The notes under the pieces: model-generated
What the model was told of the DNA's origin: nothing
Database searches by the model: none
The model's input: the letters and a program-made list of their open reading frames with translations, nothing else
Origin: Vannielia litorea
Lineage (GTDB): Bacteria; Pseudomonadota; Alphaproteobacteria; Rhodobacterales; Rhodobacteraceae
Length of the DNA: 64,000 nt
Reading direction: 5' to 3'
Assembly (NCBI RefSeq): GCF_900142295.1
Contig: NZ_FSRL01000001.1
Coordinates: 1,984,001-2,048,000 of the forward strand
In this document: positions 53,674-62,887 of the stretch, one piece after another
How the letters are laid out: the number at the start of each line of letters is the position of its first letter
How positions within the stretch are numbered: the first letter of the stretch is position 1
Program-made: the position numbers and the translations under genes

Positions 53674-53789
53674 TCCGGGCCGCCGCCCCGGCCCGCCCCC
53701 CAGACCATCAGGAAGAGCGCCCCGCCGCCACGGACCTGCGCCGCGCCGGGCCCGGACCGGCGGGCGCTCCGCGTGAAAGCTAAGATCGG

Positions 53790-55154
53790 ATGATATCAAG
53801 CCCTCTGGCCCCTGCCCGGCCAACGACGTGGTCGGTGTTTCACCTGGCATGGCCGCTGACCCTGAAGGCCGTGATGCTGCACGGCATCGTGGTGATCGAC
53901 GGCTGGCTGGTCTCCTCGCTGGGCGAAGGCGCCGTGGCCGTGCTGGGGCTTTCGGCCTCGATCGCGGGGCTGCTGATCGGGCTGATCGTGGCCTTCTCCA
54001 ACGCCACCCAGATCCGGATTGCCCAGGCCTTCGGCTCGGCCGACCGGGTGTTTCTGAAATCCGCCCTGCTCTCCGGCCTCACGATCAACATCGCGGTGGT
54101 GCTCGCCGGCCTCTGCCTGCTCGCTGCCTTCGCCGGGCCGCTGATCGACGGGCTGGCCCATGACGCCGAGATCGCCGCCGGCGCGCGCAGCTACCTGAGC
54201 ATCTTCGCCGTGGTGATCGTGGCCGAGGCGGTGGGCCATTGCCTGACCGGCCACTTCAACGGCTGCGGCGAGACCCGGCTGCCGGCGCTCAGCTACATCG
54301 TTGCGGTGCCGGTCAACGTGACGGTCAGCGTGGTGCTGATCCACGGCCTGTTCGGGGCCCCTGCCCTCGGCGTCACCGGCGCCGCGGTCGGAAGCGCGGT
54401 GGCCTCGGTGCTCCAGGTGGGCTTTTTGGCCGGGCTGCTGCTGGCCCGCGACCGTGCCCTGCTGCGGGTCGGTGGATGGCGCAACGGCTCCTTTGCCGCC
54501 ACCCTGCGCCGCCACTTCACCTTCTCGCTGCCCATCGCCGCCACCTTCGGCAGCGCGACCATCGCCATGAGCGTCTGCGGGCTGCTCTATGCCCGGCTTC
54601 CGGTGAACGACTTCGCCGCCATGACCATCATCATGCCCTGGGTGCAGGTGGTGGGTACCTTCGGCATGTGCTGGGCGCAGGCCGCGGGGATCTACGTGGG
54701 GCAGATGCTGGGCCGCAGCACGCCGGGCGAGGTGCTCGACGCCTTCCTCTCGGTCGTCTGGCGCAGCTCTTTCCTGGCCTCCGGTCTCGTCGCGCTGATC
54801 TACGCGGGCATCTGCCTCGCCAGCCCGTGGATCTACCCCGAGCTGCACCCCGACACCCGCGCCACCTTGCTGAGCTTTCTGCCGATCCTGATCCTGCTGC
54901 CCTTCCCCAAGGGCTCCAACGCGATCTGCGGCAACACCCTGCGCGCGGGCGGCGAGACCCTCTACGTGATGCACGTCTTCGTCTGGTCGCAATGGCTGTT
55001 CCGCGTGCCCGCCACCGCCGCCGCCGTGCTCTGGCTCGACGCCTCCGTGACCGTGGTGTTTGCGCTGGTGCTGGCGGAAGAACTCATCAAGTTCACCCCC
55101 TTTCACGCACGCATGCGACGCGGGCACTGGAAGACCGGGCGGATAGAGGACTGA
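53790..55154 (+). CDS. MATE-family efflux transporter
   Basis: A 454-residue polytopic protein of the NorM/DinF (MATE) type, with about twelve membrane segments in two homologous halves. VMLHGIVVIDGWLVSSLGEGAVAVLGLSASI opens the first half, GHFNGCGETRLPALSYIVAVPVNVTVSVVLIHGLFG ends it, and the second half starts near residue 235 (FSLPIAATFGSATIAMSVCGLLYARL). It lies between the GntR gene and the TRAP genes, an unusual place for an exporter. The substrate is unknown; export of an accumulated sugar acid is one speculation. Confidence 0.83.
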   Translation: MISSPLAPARPTTWSVFHLAWPLTLKAVMLHGIVVIDGWLVSSLGEGAVAVLGLSASIAGLLIGLIVAFSNATQIRIAQAFGSADRVFLKSALLSGLTINIAVVLAGLCLLAAFAGPLIDGLAHDAEIAAGARSYLSIFAVVIVAEAVGHCLTGHFNGCGETRLPALSYIVAVPVNVTVSVVLIHGLFGAPALGVTGAAVGSAVASVLQVGFLAGLLLARDRALLRVGGWRNGSFAATLRRHFTFSLPIAATFGSATIAMSVCGLLYARLPVNDFAAMTIIMPWVQVVGTFGMCWAQAAGIYVGQMLGRSTPGEVLDAFLSVVWRSSFLASGLVALIYAGICLASPWIYPELHPDTRATLLSFLPILILLPFPKGSNAICGNTLRAGGETLYVMHVFVWSQWLFRVPATAAAVLWLDASVTVVFALVLAEELIKFTPFHARMRRGHWKTGRIED

Positions 55155-55171
55155 CGGCCTGCGACTTTCGA

Positions 55172-55199
55172 TTGACAAGCTCTGGGATACTAGTATTAG
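55172..55199 (+). promoter_or_regulatory. Promoter of the DctPQM TRAP genes with operator in the spacer
   Basis: TTGACA (55172-55177) and TATTAG (55194-55199) form a sigma70-type pair with a 16-base spacer. The GntR-type site CTGGGATACTAG (55182-55193) fills most of the spacer, so a bound repressor would exclude RNA polymerase. The start codon of the binding-protein gene is about 230 bases downstream, leaving a long leader. Confidence 0.6.
55182..55193. promoter_or_regulatory. GntR-type operator upstream of the TRAP genes (site 1)
   Basis: CTGGGATACTAG matches the shared 12-mer at ten or more positions and is followed by TATTAG rather than TCA. It overlaps the promoter described for the TRAP genes. 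Confidence 0.66.
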
Positions 55200-55272
55200 G
55201 TAGGGTCGCAGGATCAATCGTCAGCGAGGTCCGAACTGGTTTACGATGGGTCAAACAAGCCCATTGACTCGT

Positions 55273-55284
55273 CTGATATATTAG
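55273..55284. promoter_or_regulatory. GntR-type operator upstream of the TRAP genes (site 2)
   Basis: CTGATATATTAG is a weaker version of the shared 12-mer (three differences from CTGGTATACTAG), 91 bases from the first TRAP site. It could act as an auxiliary operator. The remainder of the gap from 55285 to 55425 shows no gene. Confidence 0.5.
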
Positions 55285-55425
55285 TTCCTGATTGCCGCGG
55301 GAGGAGCGTGTTGCGGTAGAATAGGCTGCACGAACATCACGTTAACACGGTAAACCGCCATGCCTCACGCCGCCGTCGGCGGAGGAAATCAGTGGCACAT
55401 ATCACCACGACTGGGAGGAATATTA

Positions 55426-56409
55426 ATGAACAAGATAATCAATACCGCGCTCGCCGGCGCTGCCACGGCCATCACGCTGCTCTCCGGCGCAGCTTCCGCG
55501 GCCGAGTGGCGCGGCTGGAACATTCACGTCGAGGGCTATCCGAACACGGTGGCGATGGACAAGTTCGCCGAGCTGGTGGCCGAAAAGACCGGCGGCGAGA
55601 TCACCCTGCAGATGTTCCACGGCGGCACCCTGGGCGACCAGCCCGACGCCATCGAGCAGGTGCGCATCGGCGGCCTGGAGATCGGCAACTTCAACCTCGG
55701 CCCGATCGGCCCGATTGCGCCCGAGGCCAACGTGGTTTCGCTGCCCTTCATCTTCAAGGATGTGGATCACATGTTCCGCGTGCTCGACGGCGAAGCCGGC
55801 CAGAAGATCGCCGAAGGCATGAGCGCCAAGGGCCTCGTGCCGCTGGCCTGGTACGATGCCGGCGCGCGCTCGTTCTACAACACCGACAAGCCGATCAACA
55901 CGCCGGCCGACCTGCAGGGCATGAAGGTGCGGGTGATGAACAACGATCTCTACTCGGGCATGATCTCGGAGCTGGGCGGCAACCCCTCTCCGATGGCCTT
56001 TGGCGAGGTCTACCAGGCGCTGAAGACCGGCGTGGTGGACGGGGCCGAGAACAACTGGCCCTCCTACGAGTCGACCGGGCACTTCGAGGTTGCGGGCTAC
56101 TACTCGCTGAGCCAGCACCTGATCATTCCCGAGTGCGTCTGCGTCAACGCCGATGTCTTCAATGGCCTGACCGACGAGCAGAAGGCCGCGCTGACCGAAG
56201 CCGCGCAGGAATCGGCCGTTCTCCAGCGTGAGCTTTGGAGCGAGCGCGAGGCCGCCAGCCGCGAGAAGGTGGAGGCCGCCGGCGTGACGATCAACGAGAT
56301 CGCCGACAAGGCCCCCTTCCAGGAGGCGATGGCGCCGGTCTACGAGGCCTACCTCAGCGCCAACCCCGACCTGCGCCCGCTGGTCGAGCTGATCCAGGCG
56401 ACCGAGTGA
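55426..56409 (+). CDS. DctP-family TRAP binding protein, probable uronate type
   Basis: A 327-residue TRAP periplasmic binding protein. The signal peptide is MNKIINTALAGAATAITLLS with cleavage near ASAAE. The carboxylate-binding arginine is in GMKVRVMNNDLYSGMI (near residue 169), with GEVYQALKTGVVDGAENNWPSYESTGHFEVAGYYSLSQH after it. This arrangement is common in DctP proteins that bind D-glucuronate or D-galacturonate and related acids. ATG 55426 has GGGAGGA upstream. Co-regulation with the ABC operon suggests import of monomeric uronates or aldarates. Confidence 0.87.
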   Translation: MNKIINTALAGAATAITLLSGAASAAEWRGWNIHVEGYPNTVAMDKFAELVAEKTGGEITLQMFHGGTLGDQPDAIEQVRIGGLEIGNFNLGPIGPIAPEANVVSLPFIFKDVDHMFRVLDGEAGQKIAEGMSAKGLVPLAWYDAGARSFYNTDKPINTPADLQGMKVRVMNNDLYSGMISELGGNPSPMAFGEVYQALKTGVVDGAENNWPSYESTGHFEVAGYYSLSQHLIIPECVCVNADVFNGLTDEQKAALTEAAQESAVLQRELWSEREAASREKVEAAGVTINEIADKAPFQEAMAPVYEAYLSANPDLRPLVELIQATE

Positions 56410-56425
56410 TCTGATCCGACACCCC

Positions 56426-56453
56426 GCGCCCGCCCCACCCACGGGGCGGGCGC
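56426..56453 (+). terminator. Stem-loop between dctP-like and dctQ-like genes
   Basis: GCGCCCGCCCC (56426-56436) and GGGGCGGGCGC (56443-56453) form a perfect 11-bp stem with a six-base loop, followed by TTTCCTT. It is the most terminator-like hairpin of those after binding-protein genes here. It probably causes partial termination, so the binding protein is made in excess of the permease. Confidence 0.72.
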
Positions 56454-56473
56454 TTTCCTTCAGAGGGCTTCTC

Positions 56474-57007
56474 ATGATTCCGCCGCTTCCCCACGACGCC
56501 CCTGCCTGGCTGGGACGGTTCGACCGTGGCCTCGACCTGATCGCCAGCCTCTGCCGGCTCGTTACCGGCCTGTCGCTGGTGGTGCTCACGGTCATCTTCG
56601 GCTGGCTCGTCTTCGGGCGCTACGTGCTCAACGCCACGCCGACCTGGGTCGAGCAGGTGGCGCTGCTCCTGATCATGGTGATCGCCTTCCTCGGCAGCGC
56701 GGTGGGCGTGCACGAGAACTCCCACCTCTCCGTCATGGCCCTGCGCACCTCGGTGCCGCTCAGGATCCGCAACGGGCTGGTGGTGCTGGCCGACCTCCTG
56801 CTGCTGGGCTTCGGCGCGCTGATGGCCTTTTACGGGGCCAAGCTCACGCTCTTCAAATGGGACTCGATGATCCCGCTGATCCAGGTGCCGGAGGGGCTGC
56901 GCTCGCTCCCCCTCACCATCGGCGGCGCCCTCATCGTGCTGTTCACCTTCGGCCATCTGCTCCGCTTCGCGCTGGGGCATGACTGGCGCAAAGACCTCAT
57001 CCAATAG
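56474..57007 (+). CDS. TRAP transporter small permease (DctQ-like)
   Basis: A 177-residue protein with four predicted membrane segments. The DctQ pattern is visible in FGWLVFGRYVLNATPTWVEQVALLLIMVIAFLGSAVGVHENSHLSV. It begins after the stem-loop that follows the binding-protein gene and ends 12 bases before the large permease. It stabilises the transport complex with DctM. Confidence 0.87.
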   Translation: MIPPLPHDAPAWLGRFDRGLDLIASLCRLVTGLSLVVLTVIFGWLVFGRYVLNATPTWVEQVALLLIMVIAFLGSAVGVHENSHLSVMALRTSVPLRIRNGLVVLADLLLLGFGALMAFYGAKLTLFKWDSMIPLIQVPEGLRSLPLTIGGALIVLFTFGHLLRFALGHDWRKDLIQ

Positions 57008-57019
57008 GAACCCGCCGAC

Positions 57020-58303
57020 ATGGGAATTTTCGTTCTGCTGGGGATGTTCGCGCTCTGCGTGGCCATCGGTGCGCCGGTCGCCTTCGCCCTCGGCATCGCC
57101 GCCATCGCGGCCTTCTGGTTCGAAGGGCTGCCGTTGATGATCGGCTACCAGCGCATCATCGCCGGGATCAACGTGTTCTCGCTCATGGCGATCCCCTTCT
57201 TCATCTTCGCGGGCGAGTTGATGTTTCATGGCGGGATCGCCATGCGGCTGGTCAAGTTTGCCTCCGCCGCGGTGGGCGCGGTGCGCGGCGGGCTCGGGGT
57301 CGTCAACGTCTTCTCCTCGATGCTCTTCGGCGGCATCTCCGGCTCGGCGGTGGCCGACATCTCTGCGCTCGGCTCGATCCTGATCCCGGTGATGAAGGAA
57401 AAGGGCTATGACGCCGATTACGCGGTGAACGTGACCGTGACCTCCTCGATCGCGGGCATCGTCATTCCGCCCAGCCACAACATGATCATCTACGCCATCG
57501 CGGCGGGAGGCGGCATCTCGATTTCCAAGCTGTTCATGGCGGGCGTGGTGCCGGGCATGCTGATGTGCGTCTGCCTTGCGGTCGCGGCCTATGTCGTGGC
57601 GGTGCGCCGGGGCTACCAGGCCGAGATCTTCCCCGGTTTCACCTCGCTCTTCCTCAGCTTCATCGCCGCCCTGCCCGGCCTCTTCACCGCGGTCATCATC
57701 GTCGGCGGCGTGCTCTCGGGCATCTTCACCGTCACCGAATCCGGGGCCTTCGGCGCGATCTACGCCTTTGTCGTCACCCTGCTGGTCTACCGCAGCCTGA
57801 CCTGGGAGAGCTTCATCACCGCAGTCAAGAGCTCGGTGCGGACCACCGCGATGGTGATGATCCTGATCGCCTGCGCCGGGGCCTTCGCCTACATGCTCAC
57901 CTTCTACCGGGTGCCCGACAAGACGGTGTGGCTGCTGACCACCATCACCGAGAACCCGATCCTGATCCTGATCCTGATCAACGTGGTGCTGCTGGTGCTC
58001 GGCATGATCATGGACATGGCGGCGCTGATCCTGATCTGCACGCCGATCTTCCTGCCGGTGGCCTACAGCATCGGGCTGGACCCGCTGCAATTCGGGATCA
58101 TCCTGATGATGAATCTCGGGCTCGGGCTCTGCACCCCGCCGGTGGGTGCCTGCCTCTTCGTGGGCTGCTCGGTCGGGAAGCTGCCGATGGAGAAGGCCGT
58201 GCGGACGATCTGGCCCTTCTACCTGGCCATCCTCGTGGCGCTGATGCTGGTCTCCTTCGTGCCGGCCATCTCGCTGACCCTGCCCGGCTGGATCGACATC
58301 TAG
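57020..58303 (+). CDS. TRAP transporter large permease (DctM-like)
   Basis: A 427-residue polytopic sodium-coupled permease. DctM hallmarks are INVFSLMAIPFFIFAGELMFHGGIAMRL, FSSMLFGGISGSAVADISALGSILIPVM, IPPSHNMIIYAIAAGGGISI and MMNLGLGLCTPPVGACLFVGC. It completes the DctPQM system. The stop TAG overlaps the stop of the convergent membrane-protein gene as CTAG. Confidence 0.9.
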   Translation: MGIFVLLGMFALCVAIGAPVAFALGIAAIAAFWFEGLPLMIGYQRIIAGINVFSLMAIPFFIFAGELMFHGGIAMRLVKFASAAVGAVRGGLGVVNVFSSMLFGGISGSAVADISALGSILIPVMKEKGYDADYAVNVTVTSSIAGIVIPPSHNMIIYAIAAGGGISISKLFMAGVVPGMLMCVCLAVAAYVVAVRRGYQAEIFPGFTSLFLSFIAALPGLFTAVIIVGGVLSGIFTVTESGAFGAIYAFVVTLLVYRSLTWESFITAVKSSVRTTAMVMILIACAGAFAYMLTFYRVPDKTVWLLTTITENPILILILINVVLLVLGMIMDMAALILICTPIFLPVAYSIGLDPLQFGIILMMNLGLGLCTPPVGACLFVGCSVGKLPMEKAVRTIWPFYLAILVALMLVSFVPAISLTLPGWIDI

Positions 58304-58818
58304 CCCGGCGCCCGGGGCGTGACCTTCGCCGCGAGCAGCCTCTCCTTGAAGGCCGCCAGCCGGGCGTGGGCGGTGCTGTCGACGGCCATGACCACCACGA
58401 GCAGGGCGATGGCCGTGATCAGGCTGGCGCGCCAGACAGGCCCCTGCAGGATGACGATGAGCGCGGCGCAGGCCAGGATGAGGAGCGGCATCCCCTTGAA
58501 GGCAGCCACGGCATATTGCGCCATGGTCCTGTCGACCCGCGCGATCTCGGAGGCAACGAAGGCCGGTGCGTCGCGCGTATGGGCCGCGTCGAAGCCCGCG
58601 AGGCTCTTCCATGTGCCAAGGAGCAAGCCGCCGCCAAGGATCAGCAGCAGCACACCCGCGACGAGGGCCGGGATCACGAAGGCCCTGGCCGTTTCGGTCT
58701 TGCCGATGTGCCACAGGCCGAGGCTCGCCATCAGGAACAGGATGCCGAACAGCACGAAGACTCCGTTCGACAGCAGCTCCGCCCTGGCCCAACCGGCCGA
58801 TGCCCTGAGAATGTCCAT
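58300..58818 (-). CDS. Hypothetical membrane protein
   Basis: A 172-residue protein of unknown family. Hydrophobic segments lie near residues 18-38 (GVFVLFGILFLMASLGLWHIG), 47-67 (VIPALVAGVLLLILGGGLLLG), about 108-125 (GMPLLILACAALIVILQG) and about 130-147 (ASLITAIALLVVVMAVDS), with a charged linker between the two pairs. It sits 24 bases downstream of the AraC gene on the same strand and may be co-transcribed with it. No function is proposed. Confidence 0.7.
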   Translation of the reverse strand: MDILRASAGWARAELLSNGVFVLFGILFLMASLGLWHIGKTETARAFVIPALVAGVLLLILGGGLLLGTWKSLAGFDAAHTRDAPAFVASEIARVDRTMAQYAVAAFKGMPLLILACAALIVILQGPVWRASLITAIALLVVVMAVDSTAHARLAAFKERLLAAKVTPRAPG

Positions 58819-58842
58819 CCGGGTGGGGCTCCCTGGCCTGGC

Positions 58843-59733
58843 TTACATCAGCCGCGCCGGGGTCTGGACCGAATGGCTCCAATCCCGCGGCGACTGGCCG
58901 TACATGCGCTTGAACTCCCGGCTGAACTGCGACGGGCTCGCATAGCCCACGTCCCAGGCGGCCTCGGAGACGGTCTTGCCCTCGGCGATCTTCATGGCGG
59001 CGTTGTTCAGCCGCATCGACTTGACGAACTGGATCGGCGACATCGTCGTCGCCTCCTTGAACCGGCGGTGAAAGACGGCGCGGCTCATGCCGACATGGTT
59101 GGCCATGTCGTCGATGGTGACCGGCTGGTTCAGGTGGGTGGACAGGTAGTCGATGGTCCGCGCGATCTCGTTGCCGAAACCGAAGGCCCGCCTTGCGGCA
59201 ATCCCGGCCTCGCCCTTCAGCACGGCATAATACAACTCGCGCAGGCGCCCCGGTCCCAGCACGGCCGTGTCCACCGGGCTGTCGAGCAGGTCCAGTAGCC
59301 GCAGCAGCGCCTGGGTGAAGCCCGGGTCCCAACCGGCCAGGGCGAGCGCCGGCGGGGCCGGGCCTTCGGACCTGCGGGCGGTGCCGGTTGCGGCTTCCAT
59401 CTCGATGGCCAGGTCGCGCATGACCCGCGGCTCCAGCGCGATCATCACGCCCAGAAGCGGATCTTCCTCCGAGGCCTGCGGCGCGCCGGCCTCGACCGGC
59501 AGGGTCATCGGGCAGAGCAGGTATCGGCTGGCGTCATAGACGTGGTGTTCCCCGTCGAGGATGGCCTCCTTGGCGCCGCCGAGGATGGCCACGACCGTGG
59601 GCGCGTAGACGGCGGGCACACATGGCACGGGTTCGGTCACCCGGAAGAGCTGCACGCCCTTCAGTGCGGTCTCGACGAGGCCGGCCGCGGGAAGGCGGCG
59701 CTCGATGATGCGTTTGATCTGATCCTTGCTCAT
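58843..59733 (-). CDS. AraC-family regulator with AraC_N domain
   Basis: A 296-residue regulator from ATG 59733. The N-terminal AraC_N (cupin-like) domain has TALKGVQLFRVTEPVPCVPAVYAPTVVAILGGAK. The C-terminal double helix-turn-helix has NQPVTIDDMANHVGMSRAVFHRRFKEATTMSPIQFVKSMRLNNAAMKI and EAAWDVGYASPSQFSREFKRMYGQSP. An in-frame ATG at 59790 adds 19 residues. Neither start has a strong ribosome site, and the domain begins just after 59733. It is divergent from the SDR at 59899 and probably regulates that cluster. Confidence 0.85.
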   Translation of the reverse strand: MSKDQIKRIIERRLPAAGLVETALKGVQLFRVTEPVPCVPAVYAPTVVAILGGAKEAILDGEHHVYDASRYLLCPMTLPVEAGAPQASEEDPLLGVMIALEPRVMRDLAIEMEAATGTARRSEGPAPPALALAGWDPGFTQALLRLLDLLDSPVDTAVLGPGRLRELYYAVLKGEAGIAARRAFGFGNEIARTIDYLSTHLNQPVTIDDMANHVGMSRAVFHRRFKEATTMSPIQFVKSMRLNNAAMKIAEGKTVSEAAWDVGYASPSQFSREFKRMYGQSPRDWSHSVQTPARLM

Positions 59734-59898
59734 GGGGGCAAACTGGCAAGGAAACCGGGGCTCTGCAACCGGGATGAGACGATCAGGCATGTATTCGAGA
59801 CGATCTCGCCTGTTTCATGCGATCCGCGAGATTTATCTGCTTCCCCAGACAACCCAACCCCACCCAGGCCGCCAGCATAGGCTGGCAGGAGAACTCAG

Positions 59899-60852
59899 AT
59901 GGCAGACACGACATTCGGACCCAAGGGCTGGACGCCCGCGCGCCTCGGCAACCTCGAAGGCAAGACCTATCTCATCACCGGGGCCAACGCCGGCGCGGGC
60001 TTTCAGGCCGCGCGCACGCTTCTGAAGAAGAACGCCAGGGTGGTGATGCTGAACCGCTCGGCCGAGAAATCGCGCGCGGCGATCGCCGAGTTGAAGACGG
60101 AGTTCGGCGCGACGGCCGACGTCAGCTTCATCCGCATGGACCTGGCGGTTCTGGACAGCGTGCGCGACGCCGCGGCCGAGGTGCTGAAGACCGTGCCCCG
60201 CATCGACGCCCTGATCAACAATGCCGCCATCGCCCAGGTGCCCACCCGCAAGCTGACCGCGGACGGGTTCGAAAGCCAGCTTGGCACCAACCATTACGGC
60301 CATTTCCTGCTGAACGGCCTGCTGTTCGACCGGATCGCGGAAAGCAGGGGCCGGATCGTCGTGGTGGCCAGTCTTGGCTACAACATGGGTCTGAAAACCA
60401 TCAAGTTCGACGACATGAACTGGAACAAGGACTACGGCCCGAACACCGCCTATAGCCAAAGCAAGCTGGCGCAGATGATGTTCGCCTATGAACTTCAGGA
60501 CCGGCTGGCCGCCGCCGGCCGCAGCGATGTCGAGGTCTATGTCTGCCATCCCGGCTCGTCGGCGACCTCGCTGATCTCCACCAGCGGCAGCCGCACGATG
60601 CGCTTCGTCTGGTGGCTGATGACCAAGACGCCGATGGTGCAGACCGCCGAACAAGGCTCCTACCCCGAGGTCATGTGCGCCACGGAAGAGGCCCTGACCG
60701 AACAGCGCGCCCTGTACGGCCCCACGGGCACCCGTGAATTCGTGGGCCCGGTCGGCAAGGGCACCCTGAACGCCCACGCCTACGACAAGGCGGTGATGAG
60801 CCGTCTCTGGGACGCGTCCGAGAAGGCCGTCGGGTTCCAGTGGACCCTGTGA
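59899..60852 (+). CDS. Short-chain dehydrogenase/reductase (retinol/protochlorophyllide reductase-like)
   Basis: A 317-residue SDR of the longer type. The cofactor loop is TGANAGAGFQAARTL, followed by INNAAIAQVPTRKLTADGFESQLGTNHYGHF and the catalytic region VVVASLGYN with YSQSKLAQ. GGCAGGAGA precedes the ATG. It is the first gene of a plus-strand cluster divergent from the AraC regulator. AraC regulators of this type often control adjacent SDR or alcohol dehydrogenase genes. The substrate is unknown. Confidence 0.82.
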   Translation: MADTTFGPKGWTPARLGNLEGKTYLITGANAGAGFQAARTLLKKNARVVMLNRSAEKSRAAIAELKTEFGATADVSFIRMDLAVLDSVRDAAAEVLKTVPRIDALINNAAIAQVPTRKLTADGFESQLGTNHYGHFLLNGLLFDRIAESRGRIVVVASLGYNMGLKTIKFDDMNWNKDYGPNTAYSQSKLAQMMFAYELQDRLAAAGRSDVEVYVCHPGSSATSLISTSGSRTMRFVWWLMTKTPMVQTAEQGSYPEVMCATEEALTEQRALYGPTGTREFVGPVGKGTLNAHAYDKAVMSRLWDASEKAVGFQWTL

Positions 60853-60981
60853 GGCCCTGAAGGCCCCAGCCCCGCGAGGGCTGATCTTATGGGCCCCATA
60901 CATCTGTGAAGGATCTCCGCGATCGGCGCCGGACACGCGCTTTCGCGATCGGTCCCCGCATGTCTCGCAAAGGAGAAAGCC

Positions 60982-61800
60982 ATGAAAGACTTCAAGAACA
61001 AGGTTGTCGTCATCACCGGCGGAGCAACCGGCATTGGCAAGGCCATGGCCGACCGCTTTGGCGCTGAAGGGGCCAGGGTGGTCATCGCCGCCCGCCGCGA
61101 AGAGCGGCTGCAAGAGGCCGTGGCCGAGCTGAACTCCCGGGGTGTGGAGGCGCGCTACAAGGTCTGCGACGTCTCGGATCTGGGTGACATGCGGGCATTG
61201 GCCGATTTCGCATGGGAAGTGTTCGGGCAGGTCGACGTACTGGTCAACAACGCGGGCATCGCCGGCGCGCCGGCCGCTGTGGTCGATGCGACGCCGGATG
61301 CCTACCGGCGCGTCTTCGACGTGAACATCTTCGGGATGCTCAATGGCATCTGGGCCTTCGGCAACCGCATGATCGCGCAGGGCACGCCGGCGATGATCCT
61401 GAACGTCAGTTCCGAGACCGGGCTTTACGTGCCTGGCCCGATGATGGGGGGCTATTCTGCCTCGAAACACGCAGTTCGCGCGATCAGCGAGGCTTTGCGC
61501 CTCGAACTGCCCGAACATCTGCAGGTTGGCGTGATCTATCCCGGAATCGTCCAGTCGGAACTGGGCGGCAGTCCCGAGATGACCAGCATCGGCATGCCAA
61601 CGGACGACTTCGTTAACATCATCTGGCCGCAGATCGAGAACGGAGAATTCCACATCGTTTCGCATCCCTGGGCCAAGGATTATGCCGCCGAGAATGCCGC
61701 CGAGATCGACCGAGCCTTCGACCGATACGCCCCGCATTTCGAAGGCGATCAGAAGTACGATTCCAAGTGGCTGGCCAACCAGGCCTTCGGCCGATCCTGA
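60982..61800 (+). CDS. Short-chain dehydrogenase/reductase
   Basis: A 272-residue classical SDR. It has TGGATGIGKAMADRF, NNAGIAGAPAA, Ser in LNVSSETGLY, YSASKHAVRA and an extended C-terminus (FEGDQKYDSKWLANQAFGRS). AAAGGAG precedes the ATG. The 129-base gap upstream contains two copies of CGCGATCGG (60918-60926 and 60944-60952) whose meaning is unclear. It is probably part of the AraC-linked cluster; the substrate is unknown. Confidence 0.82.
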   Translation: MKDFKNKVVVITGGATGIGKAMADRFGAEGARVVIAARREERLQEAVAELNSRGVEARYKVCDVSDLGDMRALADFAWEVFGQVDVLVNNAGIAGAPAAVVDATPDAYRRVFDVNIFGMLNGIWAFGNRMIAQGTPAMILNVSSETGLYVPGPMMGGYSASKHAVRAISEALRLELPEHLQVGVIYPGIVQSELGGSPEMTSIGMPTDDFVNIIWPQIENGEFHIVSHPWAKDYAAENAAEIDRAFDRYAPHFEGDQKYDSKWLANQAFGRS

Positions 61801-61880
61801 GACCTGCGGGGGCATTCGCCTCGGGTACCCCGCTTTCGGCACGCGCGGTTTGGCACACCCGCAACGCAAGGAGCGATACT

Positions 61881-62846
61881 ATGATCGTCACCAAAGACAT
61901 GGTGCACGGCGATCTGCGCAGCCGTTTCCGGACGCTGAGCGCCCTCCGGCTCGTGTTCGGCAACAGGGTCCTGGTCTCGGCCCTCAACGCCCTGGTGAAA
62001 CGCACCTACCGGGGCCGCGACATCGACGGGTTGGTGTGTGGCGAAATCCTCGTTCCCGGCCACGATGGCACAACCAGGATCCGCACCCGCATCTACCGCC
62101 CTTCCGACCACGACGGCGACCTGCCAGCCATGCTCTACATCCACGGCGGCGGTTACATCAGTGGTATCCCCGAGCAGGCGGCCAATGAAATCCGCCGCTT
62201 CATCGAAACGCGCCCCTGCGTCGTCATCGCACCGGATTACCGTCTGGCCCTTGAAGCCCCGTATCCGGCTGCCTTCGACGACTGCTATGACACATTGCTC
62301 TGGGTGCGCGACAACGCCCAACAGCTTGGCATCAATCCGGACCGCATCATCGTCGCCGGTCACAGCGCGGGTGGCGGGTTGACCGCCGCCGTCACGCTGA
62401 AGGCGCGCGATACAGGCGACGTGAAGATCGCCTTCCAGATGCCGATCTATCCAATGATAGACGACACCCAGCCCGACGACCCCGCGCGCGAGATCCTGGG
62501 CGGCACCTGGGACAGCCGCACCAACCGGTTCGGCTGGCAGCAATACCTGCGTGACTTGCGCGCGCGCGGCCAGGACATCCCCGCCCATGCCGCCCCGGCG
62601 CGCAACCAGGACTACTCCGGCTTTCCGCCGACCATCAGCTTCGTCGGCACGATCGAACCCTTCTACCCGGAAACCGTCACCTACATCGAGGCGCTGAAGG
62701 CCGCCGGGATCGACACCCGGTTCGAGGCCTTCGAGGGCTGTTTCCACGGGTTCGAGATCGTCGCGGCAGACACGCCCATCGGCCAAAGGGGCCAGCGTTT
62801 CACCTACGACAGCTATGCGGATTTCTACGACGCATACGCCACCTGA
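61881..62846 (+). CDS. Alpha/beta hydrolase, HSL (hormone-sensitive lipase) family
   Basis: A 321-residue esterase. The oxyanion-hole motif is YIHGGGYISG, the nucleophile serine is in VAGHSAGGGLTA, and candidate acid and histidine residues lie in GTIEPFYPETV and GCFHGFEIV. Length and motifs are normal for HSL-family carboxylesterases such as Est/NlhH. AAGGAG lies seven bases before ATG 61881. It would hydrolyse a small ester in the same pathway as the two SDRs; the ester is unknown. Confidence 0.86.
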   Translation: MIVTKDMVHGDLRSRFRTLSALRLVFGNRVLVSALNALVKRTYRGRDIDGLVCGEILVPGHDGTTRIRTRIYRPSDHDGDLPAMLYIHGGGYISGIPEQAANEIRRFIETRPCVVIAPDYRLALEAPYPAAFDDCYDTLLWVRDNAQQLGINPDRIIVAGHSAGGGLTAAVTLKARDTGDVKIAFQMPIYPMIDDTQPDDPAREILGGTWDSRTNRFGWQQYLRDLRARGQDIPAHAAPARNQDYSGFPPTISFVGTIEPFYPETVTYIEALKAAGIDTRFEAFEGCFHGFEIVAADTPIGQRGQRFTYDSYADFYDAYAT

Positions 62847-62887
62847 CACCTCTGCGCACATCCCTGTTGAGAAAGGAGCCCATGATC

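Noticed and set aside
56354..59332. A 992-codon minus-strand frame across the TRAP permease genes
   Set aside because: Low-complexity Arg/His/Asp-rich translation without recognisable domains. The plus-strand DctQ/DctM genes and the minus-strand membrane-protein and AraC genes, in other frames, explain the region.
60918..60952. Two copies of CGCGATCGG 26 bases apart as an operator or CRISPR-like repeat
   Set aside because: Only two short copies exist, one inside a GC-rich intra-operon gap, with no symmetry to other sites. Chance is a sufficient explanation.
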